From positions 1 through 11,646 of the forward strand of contig DJPP01000069.1 of the NCBI GenBank assembly GCA_002438575.1: 11,646 nucleotides of DNA. The letters run 5' to 3'. This document shows positions 5,788 through 11,646 of the stretch, piece by piece. Under the pieces are notes generated by a model. The model saw nothing but the letters and a program-made list of their open reading frames with translations. It did not search any database and had not been told where the DNA came from. The stretch is from Oscillospiraceae bacterium UBA6409. Lineage in GTDB: Bacteria; Bacillota; Clostridia; Oscillospirales; Oscillospiraceae. Position 1 is the first letter of the stretch. Each line of letters starts with the position of its first letter. Position numbers and translations under genes: made by a program.

Positions 5788-6477
5788 ATGAAAAGATGGA
5801 TAGCTGCGTTTTTGGTGTTGCTGACGGCAATCATGTTTACGGCCTGCGATAATTCAAACGCAGAAATGCCCAAGGCAACGGATCCAGCCGACATCGCGCG
5901 GGATATTGCTGCGGCGGAAGTGCTGGGTGACACGCTGGCCACAGCCTATGGGAACGGTTTGCCTATGGCGGAAGATTGGTTGGATATGTACTTCATGGGA
6001 TCATCAGACCCCGGACTCGAACGGCGTATTGAAGTGGAAGAACAGTACCCCACCAATGAGGAATTGCTGTATGGCATCAGCGCAGCCGATGCTGATGCTG
6101 CAGGATGGTACGATATCTGGCTTGCGGTACATAGCGATCTTTGGCGGAGCGACTATCAGTATGAGGGTGACGAATACAGTAGTGGGGATCCCGAAACGAT
6201 CAGCGAGTCCCGCGTGAAGAAGATCAATGAAGCGACGGTAACGCAGATGGCAACCCAGTGGAAAAATGAGAACAATTATTCGCGGCCCAATAGTTCAAAG
6301 ATCACTACCATCAGCGTTCGGATATTTCTGGCAGAGTATCATTACAGCGGCAGTACTGTTACCGCTACCACCGAGGTAGAGTACTGGATCGGCGGCGGCA
6401 GTCCAGTGGGTTCCGTATACGCCACCGTGACTATCGACCTGTACACCGGCGATGTGCTGTCAGCATCGATTGGCTGA
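5788..6477 (+). CDS. Predicted lipoprotein of unknown function
   Basis: A 229-residue exported protein. The N-terminus MKRWIAAFLVLLTAIMFTAC is a lipoprotein signal with lipobox FTAC and Cys20 as the modified residue. The mature part is acidic and rich in Trp, Tyr, Ser and Thr. A central helical-looking part (about 30-160) includes WYDIWLAVHSDLW. A C-terminal part of beta character contains YHYSGSTVTATTEVEYWIGG and ends TIDLYTGDVLSASIG, similar in style to small extracellular beta domains such as PepSY. I could not assign it to a family. GGGGGA lies about 5 nt before the ATG. It is 17 nt after the small membrane protein gene and its stop overlaps a terminator. The function is unknown. Confidence 0.8.
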   Translation: MKRWIAAFLVLLTAIMFTACDNSNAEMPKATDPADIARDIAAAEVLGDTLATAYGNGLPMAEDWLDMYFMGSSDPGLERRIEVEEQYPTNEELLYGISAADADAAGWYDIWLAVHSDLWRSDYQYEGDEYSSGDPETISESRVKKINEATVTQMATQWKNENNYSRPNSSKITTISVRIFLAEYHYSGSTVTATTEVEYWIGGGSPVGSVYATVTIDLYTGDVLSASIG

Positions 6478-6520
6478 AAATAAAAGCAGCGACGGCAACT
6501 GCCGTCGCTGCTTTTATTTT
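6477..6520. terminator. Bidirectional intrinsic terminator
   Basis: Perfect 20-bp arms (6477-6496 and 6501-6520) enclose the loop AACT. The core GCAGCGACGGC is GC-rich and both ends are A/T-rich, so a U-run exists in both directions. It ends the lipoprotein gene (plus) and the ATPase gene (minus, stop at 6526). Confidence 0.92.
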
Positions 6521-6525
6521 GGGTG

Positions 6526-7701
6526 TTACCACTCCAAATTCTTTTCGGTTTCCTTGCTGAACACGTGGGCGACGTTGCCGCCGAAGATCATGTTCACCTC
6601 GCTGCCCATGGGGAAGTGGGCGGCGTTGCCGTTGGTGGGGACGATGACCACCACGTCATGGTCGTGGGTGGAGATGTGCAGGTGCACAGAGGAGCCCATC
6701 AGCTCGCTGACGTCCACGGTGCCCTTGACACCGTCGGCGCAGAGCATGATGTGGTCAGGCCGCACGCCCAGCGTCACGTCCTGCTCGGGCACGTTCTTGG
6801 CACTGAGACGCGCCTGCTTGTCGTCGGCCAGCTCTACGTTGATGCCGTCGATGGCCACGGCGTATTTGCCGTCGCTGTTCTTCACCAGCTTCGCGTCAAA
6901 GAAGTTCATCTGGGGCGTGCCGATAAAGCCGGCCACGAACAGATTGGCCGGGTGGTCAAAGACCTCCTGGGGCGTGCCGATCTGCTGGATGAAGCCGTCC
7001 TTCATGATGACGATGCGGTCGCCCAGGGTCATGGCCTCGGTCTGGTCATGGGTGACGTAGATAAAGGTGGTGTTGATCCGCTGGCGCAGCTTGATGATCT
7101 CGGCGCGCATCTGGTTGCGGAGCTTGGCGTCCAGATTGGACAGAGGCTCATCCATCAGGAACACGGCGGGGTCGCGGACGATGGCGCGGCCGATGGCTAC
7201 GCGCTGGCGCTGGCCGCCGGACAGGGCCTTGGGCTTGCGGTCCAGATACTGGGTGATGTCCAGGATCTCCGCGGCCTGACGGACCTTCTTGTCGATCTCG
7301 TCCTTGGGGACCTTCTTCAGCTTCAGGGAGAAGGCCATGTTCTCATACACGGTCATGTGGGGGTACAGGGCGTAGTTCTGGAACACCATGGCGATGTCCC
7401 GGTCCTTGGGCTCCACGTCGTTCATCAGCTTGTCGCCGATCCACAGCTCGCCGGAGGTGATGTCCTCCAGACCGGCGATCATACGCAGGGTGGTGGACTT
7501 GCCGCAGCCGGAGGGGCCCACCAGCACGATGAACTCCTTGTCGGCGATCTCCAGGCTGAACTGCTGGACGGCCACAACGCCCTCGTCGGTGATCTGAAGA
7601 TTGCTCTTCTTCTCCTGGGGTTCCTCGCCCTTCTTGACCTTCTTTTTCTTTTCGGTGTTGGGGTAGACCTTCTTCAGGTCCTTCAGAATGACCTTTGCCA
7701 T
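6526..7701 (-). CDS. msmK: Sugar ABC importer ATPase, MsmK/UgpC/MalK-type, orphan
   Basis: A 391-residue CUT1-type ATPase that powers sugar uptake through MalFG-like permeases. Motifs are Walker A GPSGCGKST (62-70), Q-loop Gln108, signature LSGGQRQR (160-167), Walker B FLMDEP (181-186), D-loop SNLD and switch His218. The C-terminal third (about 240-390) is the regulatory TOBE region. It resembles MsmK/MsmX and database UgpC entries, which serve several importers. A lysine-rich insert (about 15-36) separates the first strand from VVAVQQF. The start at 7701 (MAKVILKDLKKVY) is chosen by family homology, although its ribosome binding site is poor. An in-frame GTG at 7803 has AAGGAGG 10 nt upstream and would add 34 residues. 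It stands alone, with a LacI/CcpA-type operator in its promoter. Confidence 0.94.
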   Translation of the reverse strand: MAKVILKDLKKVYPNTEKKKKVKKGEEPQEKKSNLQITDEGVVAVQQFSLEIADKEFIVLVGPSGCGKSTTLRMIAGLEDITSGELWIGDKLMNDVEPKDRDIAMVFQNYALYPHMTVYENMAFSLKLKKVPKDEIDKKVRQAAEILDITQYLDRKPKALSGGQRQRVAIGRAIVRDPAVFLMDEPLSNLDAKLRNQMRAEIIKLRQRINTTFIYVTHDQTEAMTLGDRIVIMKDGFIQQIGTPQEVFDHPANLFVAGFIGTPQMNFFDAKLVKNSDGKYAVAIDGINVELADDKQARLSAKNVPEQDVTLGVRPDHIMLCADGVKGTVDVSELMGSSVHLHISTHDHDVVVIVPTNGNAAHFPMGSEVNMIFGGNVAHVFSKETEKNLEW

Positions 7702-7877
7702 ACGTCTTGGCTGTAACCGTCCTGCCTCCGCAAAAGACGGCCTCGCACGGGCATTGCCCCAGTGCCTTACGACAGGTCTCCACACTGCCGCACCGCCAGC
7801 CACAGCGGGTATTCCTCCTTATCTTTTGCCGTCCGGCGGCATGAAGTGGAGTGCCGTCTGACGGTGGGAATACGGTA

Positions 7878-7906
7878 AGTATAACCGAAAACGTTTCCGC
7901 GCGCAA
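7878..7906 (-). promoter_or_regulatory. Promoter of the orphan ATPase gene
   Basis: On the minus strand TATACT (7878-7883) and TTGCGC (7901-7906) are 17 nt apart. The -10 is strong and the -35 matches only at TTG. The operator at 7887-7898 fills the spacer. The transcript would have a leader of about 170 nt to the ATG at 7701, or about 70 nt to the GTG at 7803. Confidence 0.7.
7887..7898. promoter_or_regulatory. LacI/CcpA-type operator inside the ATPase core promoter
   Basis: GAAAACGTTTCC is a near-palindrome with a central CG, flanked by CG on both sides. It differs from the operators at 3191-3202 and 3203-3214 at one and two positions respectively. It lies between the -35 and -10 boxes, where a bound repressor would exclude RNA polymerase. 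Confidence 0.7.
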
Positions 7907-7927
7907 GTGTTTTTTGTGATATATATG

Positions 7928-7963
7928 AAAAAATACTGCCTGCCGGGAAGGGCAGACAGTATT
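7928..7963 (-). terminator. Intrinsic terminator of the murC-ProX operon
   Basis: A 13-bp stem (7932-7944 with 7951-7963, one wobble) has a 6-nt loop and is followed on the minus strand by a run of T. It begins two nt after the ProX-domain stop codon and lies just upstream of the ATPase promoter. Confidence 0.88.
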
Positions 7964-7965
7964 TC

Positions 7966-8505
7966 TCACAAATCAACGACAATAGACGTGTGGCCGGTGT
8001 GGGGCAGCAGCTTGTCCAGCACGTCGGCGGTCTTCAGCTTCAACGTACTGGTGCAGATGCACGGGTGGCAGGAGAAAAAGGGCGCGTCATAGACCTCGCG
8101 GTCGATGAGCAGCCGGACACGGTGCTCCGTATCGTTGGCCAGCCCCAGAATGGTGGCCGATCCGGGATGACAGCGCAGCAGCTCCCACAGGCTCTCCTCC
8201 GGGGCGAAGCTCAGGCGGGAGGAGTTGATCTGCGCGCTGAGATCCTTGGTGTGGAAGGGCTTGTCCGGCGGCATACACAGCAGATAAAAGGCGGTCTTCT
8301 GCCGGTTGCACAGAAACAGATTTTTGCACACGGACACGTCCAGTGCGCGGCTGACCTCGGCGCACAGCTCCATGTTGAAGGCGGCGTCATGGCTGACGCG
8401 GTCGTATTCGATGCCCAGCTTGTCCAGCAGGTCGAAGGCTGCGGCCTCCTGGGGCAGCAGCTGGCCCTCCGGACGGGTGTTATGGGATACGGGGGTGATG
8501 GTCAC
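7966..8505 (-). CDS. ProX/PrdX-like aminoacyl-tRNA deacylase (YbaK superfamily)
   Basis: A 179-residue free-standing editing domain. Family motifs are KNLFLCNRQKTAFYLLCMPPDKPF, TKDLSAQINSSRLSFA, PGSATILGLAND, a VRLLIDREV strand, and CHPCICTSTLKLKT near the end. The catalytic-type Lys of this superfamily is the one before NLFLCNR. Clostridial PrdX-type members hydrolyse mischarged Ala-tRNA(Pro) in trans. The start is GTG at 8505, which overlaps murC's TGA by 4 nt (GTGA), with GAGGTG 7 nt upstream; no ATG is close. It is co-transcribed with murC and ends at an intrinsic terminator. The deacylase class is well supported; the exact tRNA and amino acid are inferred from the family. Confidence 0.88.
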   Translation of the reverse strand: MTITPVSHNTRPEGQLLPQEAAAFDLLDKLGIEYDRVSHDAAFNMELCAEVSRALDVSVCKNLFLCNRQKTAFYLLCMPPDKPFHTKDLSAQINSSRLSFAPEESLWELLRCHPGSATILGLANDTEHRVRLLIDREVYDAPFFSCHPCICTSTLKLKTADVLDKLLPHTGHTSIVVDL

Positions 8506-9896
8506 TGTGCGTCACCTCGTTTCAGCAGCAGCTCTCCGGCGCGGTAGATGTCGCCTGCGCCAACGGTGATGATCATGTCGCCGGGCCGGGCCAGCTTTTC
8601 CAGCTCGTCCGCCGTCTGTTCCAGCGTGGCGCAGTAGACGGCGCCGGGGATGCGGGCGGCCAGGTCCCGGGAGGAGATGCCGATATCGTTCTTTTCCCGG
8701 GCGGCATAGATCTCGGCCAGTACCACGCGGTCCGGCAGGCGCAGTACCTCCACAAAATCATCGAACAGCGCGGCGGTGCGGGTGTAGGTGTGGGGCTGGA
8801 AGGCCAGGATGAGCCGTTCGTGGGGCAGCGCCTGCGCGGCGCTCAGCAGCGCCCGCACCTCGTCGGGATGGTGGGCGTAATCGTCATAGACCTCCGCGCC
8901 GCGGAAGGTGCCCTTGTGCTCAAAGCGCCGTCCTGCGCCGGTGAAGGACGCCAGACCCGCCGTTACCGCCTCGCCGGGAAGGCCGAGAACATAGGCGGCG
9001 CTGGCCGCCGCCAGGGCGTTGGAAATGTTGTGGGCGCCGGGGACGTGCAGGGACACATGGGCGTAGGTCAGACCGTTGATGACCACGTCGAAGTCGCCGT
9101 AGCCGTCAAAGAAGGAGACGTTGTCGGCATAGCAGTCGGCGCTGCGGTCTTTGACACTGAAGGTGAACACCGGATGCGTCAGGCCCTTGACGGCCTCGCG
9201 GGCGCCCTCGTCGTCGGCGTTGGCGATGATAAAGCCGCGCTCCGGCACCAGGGCGGCAAAGTCGTGGAAGGAGTGCTCGATATCGGCCAGGTCCTTGAAG
9301 AAGTCCAGATGATCGGCGTGGACGTTGAGGATCACCGCCACGGTGGGAAAGAAATTCAGGAAGGAATTGCAGTATTCACAGCTCTCCAGAATGATGGTGT
9401 CGCCCCTGCCCACCCGATAGCCGGAGTGCAGCAGCGGCAGCGTGCCGCCGATCATCACCGTGGGGTCTGCCTGGGCCGCCATGAAGATGTGGGTGGCCAT
9501 GGAGGTGGTGGTGGTCTTTCCGTGGGTGCCGGAGACGCACAGGGCGTTGCGGTAGCCCTGCATGATGGCACCCCAGGCCTGGGCGCGCTCATAGACCGGG
9601 ATACCCCGGGCCACGGCGCCGGCGATCTCGGGATTGCTGTCGTGAATGGCGGCGGTACGGATGACCGCGTCGCAGTTTTTCAGGTTCTCCGCCGAGTGGC
9701 CGATGGCCACGGGGATGCCCACAGAGCGCAGGTGCTTCACCGTGTCGCTGTCCGTCATGTCGGAGCCCTGTACCGTGACGCCCATGCCCTGCAGGACCTC
9801 GGCCAGGGCGCACATACTTACGCCGCCGATGCCCGCCAGGTGGACCCGCTTGCCGGGGTGGATATACTTGTGAAAGTCCTCGATGGGATGGAACAT
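8502..9896 (-). CDS. murC: UDP-N-acetylmuramate--L-alanine ligase
   Basis: A full-length 464-residue cytoplasmic enzyme. It uses ATP to join L-alanine to UDP-MurNAc, the first amino-acid step in peptidoglycan stem-peptide synthesis. The N-terminal nucleotide-sugar domain has GIGGVSM (22-28). The ATP domain has the P-loop GTHGKTTTT (123-131), ESCEYCNSF (171-179, Mg-binding region) and NVHADHLDFF (191-200). The C-terminal domain has RRFEHKG (323-329), DDYAHHPDE (338-346) and FQPHTYTRT (366-374). The GTHGKTTTT plus DDYAHHP combination marks MurC rather than MurD, E or F. AGGAGG lies 6 nt before the ATG. The downstream ProX-like gene overlaps its stop. No clear promoter could be read in the 324-nt gap to the divergent cca gene. 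Confidence 0.97.
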   Translation of the reverse strand: MFHPIEDFHKYIHPGKRVHLAGIGGVSMCALAEVLQGMGVTVQGSDMTDSDTVKHLRSVGIPVAIGHSAENLKNCDAVIRTAAIHDSNPEIAGAVARGIPVYERAQAWGAIMQGYRNALCVSGTHGKTTTTSMATHIFMAAQADPTVMIGGTLPLLHSGYRVGRGDTIILESCEYCNSFLNFFPTVAVILNVHADHLDFFKDLADIEHSFHDFAALVPERGFIIANADDEGAREAVKGLTHPVFTFSVKDRSADCYADNVSFFDGYGDFDVVINGLTYAHVSLHVPGAHNISNALAAASAAYVLGLPGEAVTAGLASFTGAGRRFEHKGTFRGAEVYDDYAHHPDEVRALLSAAQALPHERLILAFQPHTYTRTAALFDDFVEVLRLPDRVVLAEIYAAREKNDIGISSRDLAARIPGAVYCATLEQTADELEKLARPGDMIITVGAGDIYRAGELLLKRGDAQ

Positions 9897-9959
9897 ATAA
9901 TACCTCCTCAGACTGTCGAAAACCTGTTTAGCTGCAAATATCGGAGGGAAGGATAGTGT

Positions 9960-9986
9960 GAAAGGAAACCGTCAGGGTTCCCTTTC
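9960..9986. other. Hairpin in the murC leader region
   Basis: Arms 9960-9970 and 9976-9986 pair at 10 of 11 positions around GTCAG. There is no U-run on either strand. It lies about 65 nt upstream of the murC start in the intergenic region 9897-10220, so it may be part of the murC 5' leader. Its role is unknown. Confidence 0.4.
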
Positions 9987-10012
9987 GCGTTCAATCACCC
10001 GCCGCAGCGACC

Positions 10013-10053
10013 AAAACAGCAAAATAAAATACTGTTTTTTATTTTGCTGTTTT
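10013..10053. repeat. Perfect 17-bp inverted repeat, A/T-rich
   Basis: Arms 10013-10029 and 10037-10053 are exact reverse complements around a 7-nt loop. The arms contain ACAGCAAAATAAAA and its complement, so both strands end in a T-run. It could terminate transcription in either direction, but both flanking genes point away from it, so it has no obvious gene to terminate. Confidence 0.75.
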
Positions 10054-10055
10054 GC

Positions 10056-10101
10056 AGGCAGCTTGGCAAAAAGTTCGAATGGACTTTTTGCCAAGCTGCC
10101 T
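10056..10101. repeat. Perfect 19-bp inverted repeat, 8-nt loop
   Basis: Arms 10056-10074 and 10083-10101 are exact complements: GGCAGCTTGGCAAAAAGT on the left and its reverse complement on the right, plus one outer A-T pair. The loop is TCGAATGG. It starts two nt after the previous inverted repeat and ends two nt before the cca -35 box. No gene lies between murC and cca to explain it. Confidence 0.8.
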
Positions 10102-10103
10102 CC

Positions 10104-10133
10104 TTGACAGGAACAGAAAAATTACTGTACTAT
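10104..10133 (+). promoter_or_regulatory. Promoter of cca
   Basis: A perfect TTGACA (10104-10109) with TACTAT (10128-10133) 18 nt downstream. A better TATAAT at 10134-10139 is too far away (24 nt) for the same -35. The promoter lies upstream of the ATG at 10221, which supports that start over upstream in-frame codons. The 3' half of an operator-like motif (AACGTTTCC, 10142-10150) follows. Confidence 0.65.
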
Positions 10134-10220
10134 TATAATACAACGTTTCCGCCCATGCAACCGGCTTTTTTGCCGGTATTTGACGGCGGAGGACGAAGAA
10201 ACGTGAGGGGAGGCGGAGCC

Positions 10221-11531
10221 ATGCTGCCGCAGGCGGTACGATGTGTGTTGGAACGGCTGGAGGGTGCGGGCTTTGCCGCCTATGCCGTGGGCGGCTGCGT
10301 GCGGGACACGCTGCTGGGCCGCGTGCCGGGAGATTGGGACGTGACCACCGCCGCGCGGCCGGAGCAGGTGCTTGCGCTGTTTGGCGGCTATGCCATCCCT
10401 ACCGGACTGAAGCACGGGACGGTCACGGTCCGGGCGGGAGAGATGCACGTTGAGGTGACCACCTTTCGGGCGGACGGGACCTATACGGACCACCGCCGGC
10501 CGGATCAGGTGTTTTTCTCCGACAGGCTGGAGGACGATCTCTGCCGCCGTGACCTGACGGTGAACGCCATGGCCATGGACTTGCACGGCCATATCACCGA
10601 CCTGTACGGTGGGCGGGAGGATCTGGAGGCGGGTATCCTGCGGTGTGTAGGAGAGCCGGAACAACGCTTTGAGGAGGACGCGCTGCGTATCCTGCGGACA
10701 CTGCGCTTTGCCGCCGTACTGGGATTTTCGGTCGAGCCGCGGACCGCCGCCGCCCTGCGGGTGAAGGCGCCGCTGCTGCGCTGTATCGCGCCGGAGCGTG
10801 TCCTGACAGAGACAGACAAGCTGCTGTGCGGCAGTCATGTGCTGCCGGTGCTGCTGAACTATCCGGAGGTGCTGGCGGTGTTTTTACCGGAGATCGCGCC
10901 CTGCGTGGGCTTCGATCAGCACAATCGCCATCATGTCTACGACGTGTGGGGCCACACCGCCCACGCGGTGGCCGCCGTCCCGGCGGAGGTGGTCCTGCGC
11001 TGGACCATGCTGCTCCACGATATCGGCAAGCCGGCGTGCTTTACCCGGGACGAGCAGGGCGTGGGGCACTTTTATGGTCACCCGGTTATCTCGGCGGACC
11101 TGGCGGCGGATATCTGCCGCCGCCTGCGGATGGACAACCGTACCGCCGAGCGCATCGTCACATTGGTGCGCTGGCACGACCGGGACATTGCACGGACGGA
11201 GAAGGCTATTGCCCGCGCCGTGTCGCAGCTGGGAGAGGAGACGTTTCGGCAGCTGCTGGAGGTGAAGCGGGCGGACAACGCCGCCCAAAGTCCAGAGGAT
11301 CGCTGCCGTCTGGCGGATATACAGCAGGCGGGGGATATTCTGAACACGCTGCTGGCGAAGCGGCAGTGCTTTTCACTGAAGGACCTGACGGTGAAGGGCG
11401 GCGACCTGATGGCGCTGGGGCTGCGGGGGCGCGAGGTCGGTGATGCGCTGCAGTATCTGCTGAACGCCGTGCTGGACGGAACGCCTAACGATAAAGAGAC
11501 TCTGCTGAAGCTGGCGGCGGAGAGAAAGTAG
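10221..11531 (+). CDS. cca: CCA tRNA nucleotidyltransferase (class II, with HD domain)
   Basis: A 436-residue enzyme that adds or repairs the 3'-CCA end of tRNAs from CTP and ATP without a nucleic-acid template. The head has YAVGGCVRD (21-29) and GDWDVTT (37-43) with the catalytic pair Asp38 and Asp40. The neck has LEDDLCRRDLTVNAMAMD (103-120). The nucleotide-selecting EDxxR is EDALR (152-156), followed by ILRTLRFAAVLGF. The C-terminal half carries an HD phosphohydrolase domain with HNRHHVYDVWGH (234-245), LLHDIGKP (264-271), FYGHPVIS (284-291) and LVRWHD (315-320). The ATG at 10221 follows GGAGGCGGAGCC. The frame is open back to 10044, but that extension would cover the promoter and a hairpin and is not expected in the family. 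Confidence 0.95.
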   Translation: MLPQAVRCVLERLEGAGFAAYAVGGCVRDTLLGRVPGDWDVTTAARPEQVLALFGGYAIPTGLKHGTVTVRAGEMHVEVTTFRADGTYTDHRRPDQVFFSDRLEDDLCRRDLTVNAMAMDLHGHITDLYGGREDLEAGILRCVGEPEQRFEEDALRILRTLRFAAVLGFSVEPRTAAALRVKAPLLRCIAPERVLTETDKLLCGSHVLPVLLNYPEVLAVFLPEIAPCVGFDQHNRHHVYDVWGHTAHAVAAVPAEVVLRWTMLLHDIGKPACFTRDEQGVGHFYGHPVISADLAADICRRLRMDNRTAERIVTLVRWHDRDIARTEKAIARAVSQLGEETFRQLLEVKRADNAAQSPEDRCRLADIQQAGDILNTLLAKRQCFSLKDLTVKGGDLMALGLRGREVGDALQYLLNAVLDGTPNDKETLLKLAAERK

Positions 11532-11532
11532 C

Positions 11533-11552
11533 CCCGCAGTGCTCTCTGCGGG
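11533..11552 (+). other. Short hairpin after cca
   Basis: CCCGCAG (11533-11539) pairs with CTGCGGG (11546-11552) around TGCTCT. It lies directly after the cca stop. There is no U-run after it, so it is more likely an mRNA 3'-end structure than a terminator. Confidence 0.4.
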
Positions 11553-11591
11553 AAGGGAGCATAAACTTCGACTCCCCGGAGGCAAGACAGC

Positions 11592-11627
11592 ATAAAAGAA
11601 GGACGCCTAAAGGCGTCCTTCTTTTAT
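11592..11627. terminator. Intrinsic terminator downstream of cca
   Basis: A perfect 16-bp stem (11592-11607 with 11612-11627) has a TAAA loop. The core GGACGCC is GC-rich and the outer ends are A- and T-rich, so it can work in both directions. This suggests a convergent gene to the right of the window. Confidence 0.9.
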
Positions 11628-11646
11628 GGTGCCTCGTCGGGGATTT

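Noticed and set aside
9378..9386. Cys in place of Asp in the murC ESCEY motif as a sign of inactivity
   Set aside because: The metal-binding Glu residues are kept, and clostridial MurC proteins commonly have Cys at this site as far as I recall. All other motifs are intact.
10073..10082. TTCGAAT in the hairpin loop resembling a tRNA T-loop
   Set aside because: No acceptor, D or anticodon arms fit around it, and the stem is far longer than a T-arm.
10044..10220. Upstream extension of cca
   Set aside because: It would cover a perfect inverted repeat and the cca promoter, and it has no family counterpart. The ATG at 10221 has a good ribosome binding site.

Overview
The window looks like chromosomal DNA from a GC-rich member of the Firmicutes, most likely class Clostridia and perhaps the Oscillospiraceae. 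The evidence is strong AGGAGG-type ribosome binding sites, TTGACA/TATAAT-type promoters, intrinsic terminators after most genes, lipoprotein signal peptides, and clostridial-type DUF1653, DUF523, ProX-like and UgpC/MsmK-type proteins. The assignment rests on protein flavour and has not been searched.

Left part (1-3331, minus strand): a carbohydrate ABC import locus, transcribed LacI-family regulator, then lipoprotein solute-binding protein, then MalF/UgpA-like permease (cut by the window edge). The regulator has a clear promoter followed by two abutting LacI/CcpA-type operators. A five-unit 22-bp degenerate tandem repeat fills the gap between regulator and binding protein. A strong intrinsic terminator separates the binding protein from the permease and probably sets a high binding-protein to permease ratio.

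Middle part (3386-6520): a DUF1653 protein overlapping a YgjP-like metallopeptidase gene (minus), diverging from a NUDIX hydrolase overlapping a DUF523 (TudS-like) gene (plus). The two divergent promoters share a perfect 14-bp palindrome. Next come an XRE-type regulator (minus) and, from a strong divergent promoter, a small membrane protein and a lipoprotein of unknown function. This XRE/membrane/lipoprotein patch begins in distinctly AT-rich DNA and is the most accessory-looking part.

Right part (6526-11646): an orphan MsmK/UgpC-type ATPase (minus) whose core promoter carries an operator nearly identical to those at the LacI-family gene. This suggests that the ATPase is co-regulated with the sugar importer, which has no ATPase of its own in view. 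Upstream of it lies a murC-ProX operon (minus), with a GTGA overlap. A 324-bp intergenic region with three hairpins, two of them long perfect palindromes, separates murC from a divergent cca gene (tRNA nucleotidyltransferase, plus).

Most of the window is ordinary housekeeping and sugar-uptake content. I see no CRISPR array, transposase, phage gene, rRNA or tRNA. The observations most worth following are the shared operators linking two separated loci, the 22-bp repeat array, the twin perfect hairpins at 10013-10101, and the unidentified XRE/small membrane protein/lipoprotein group.
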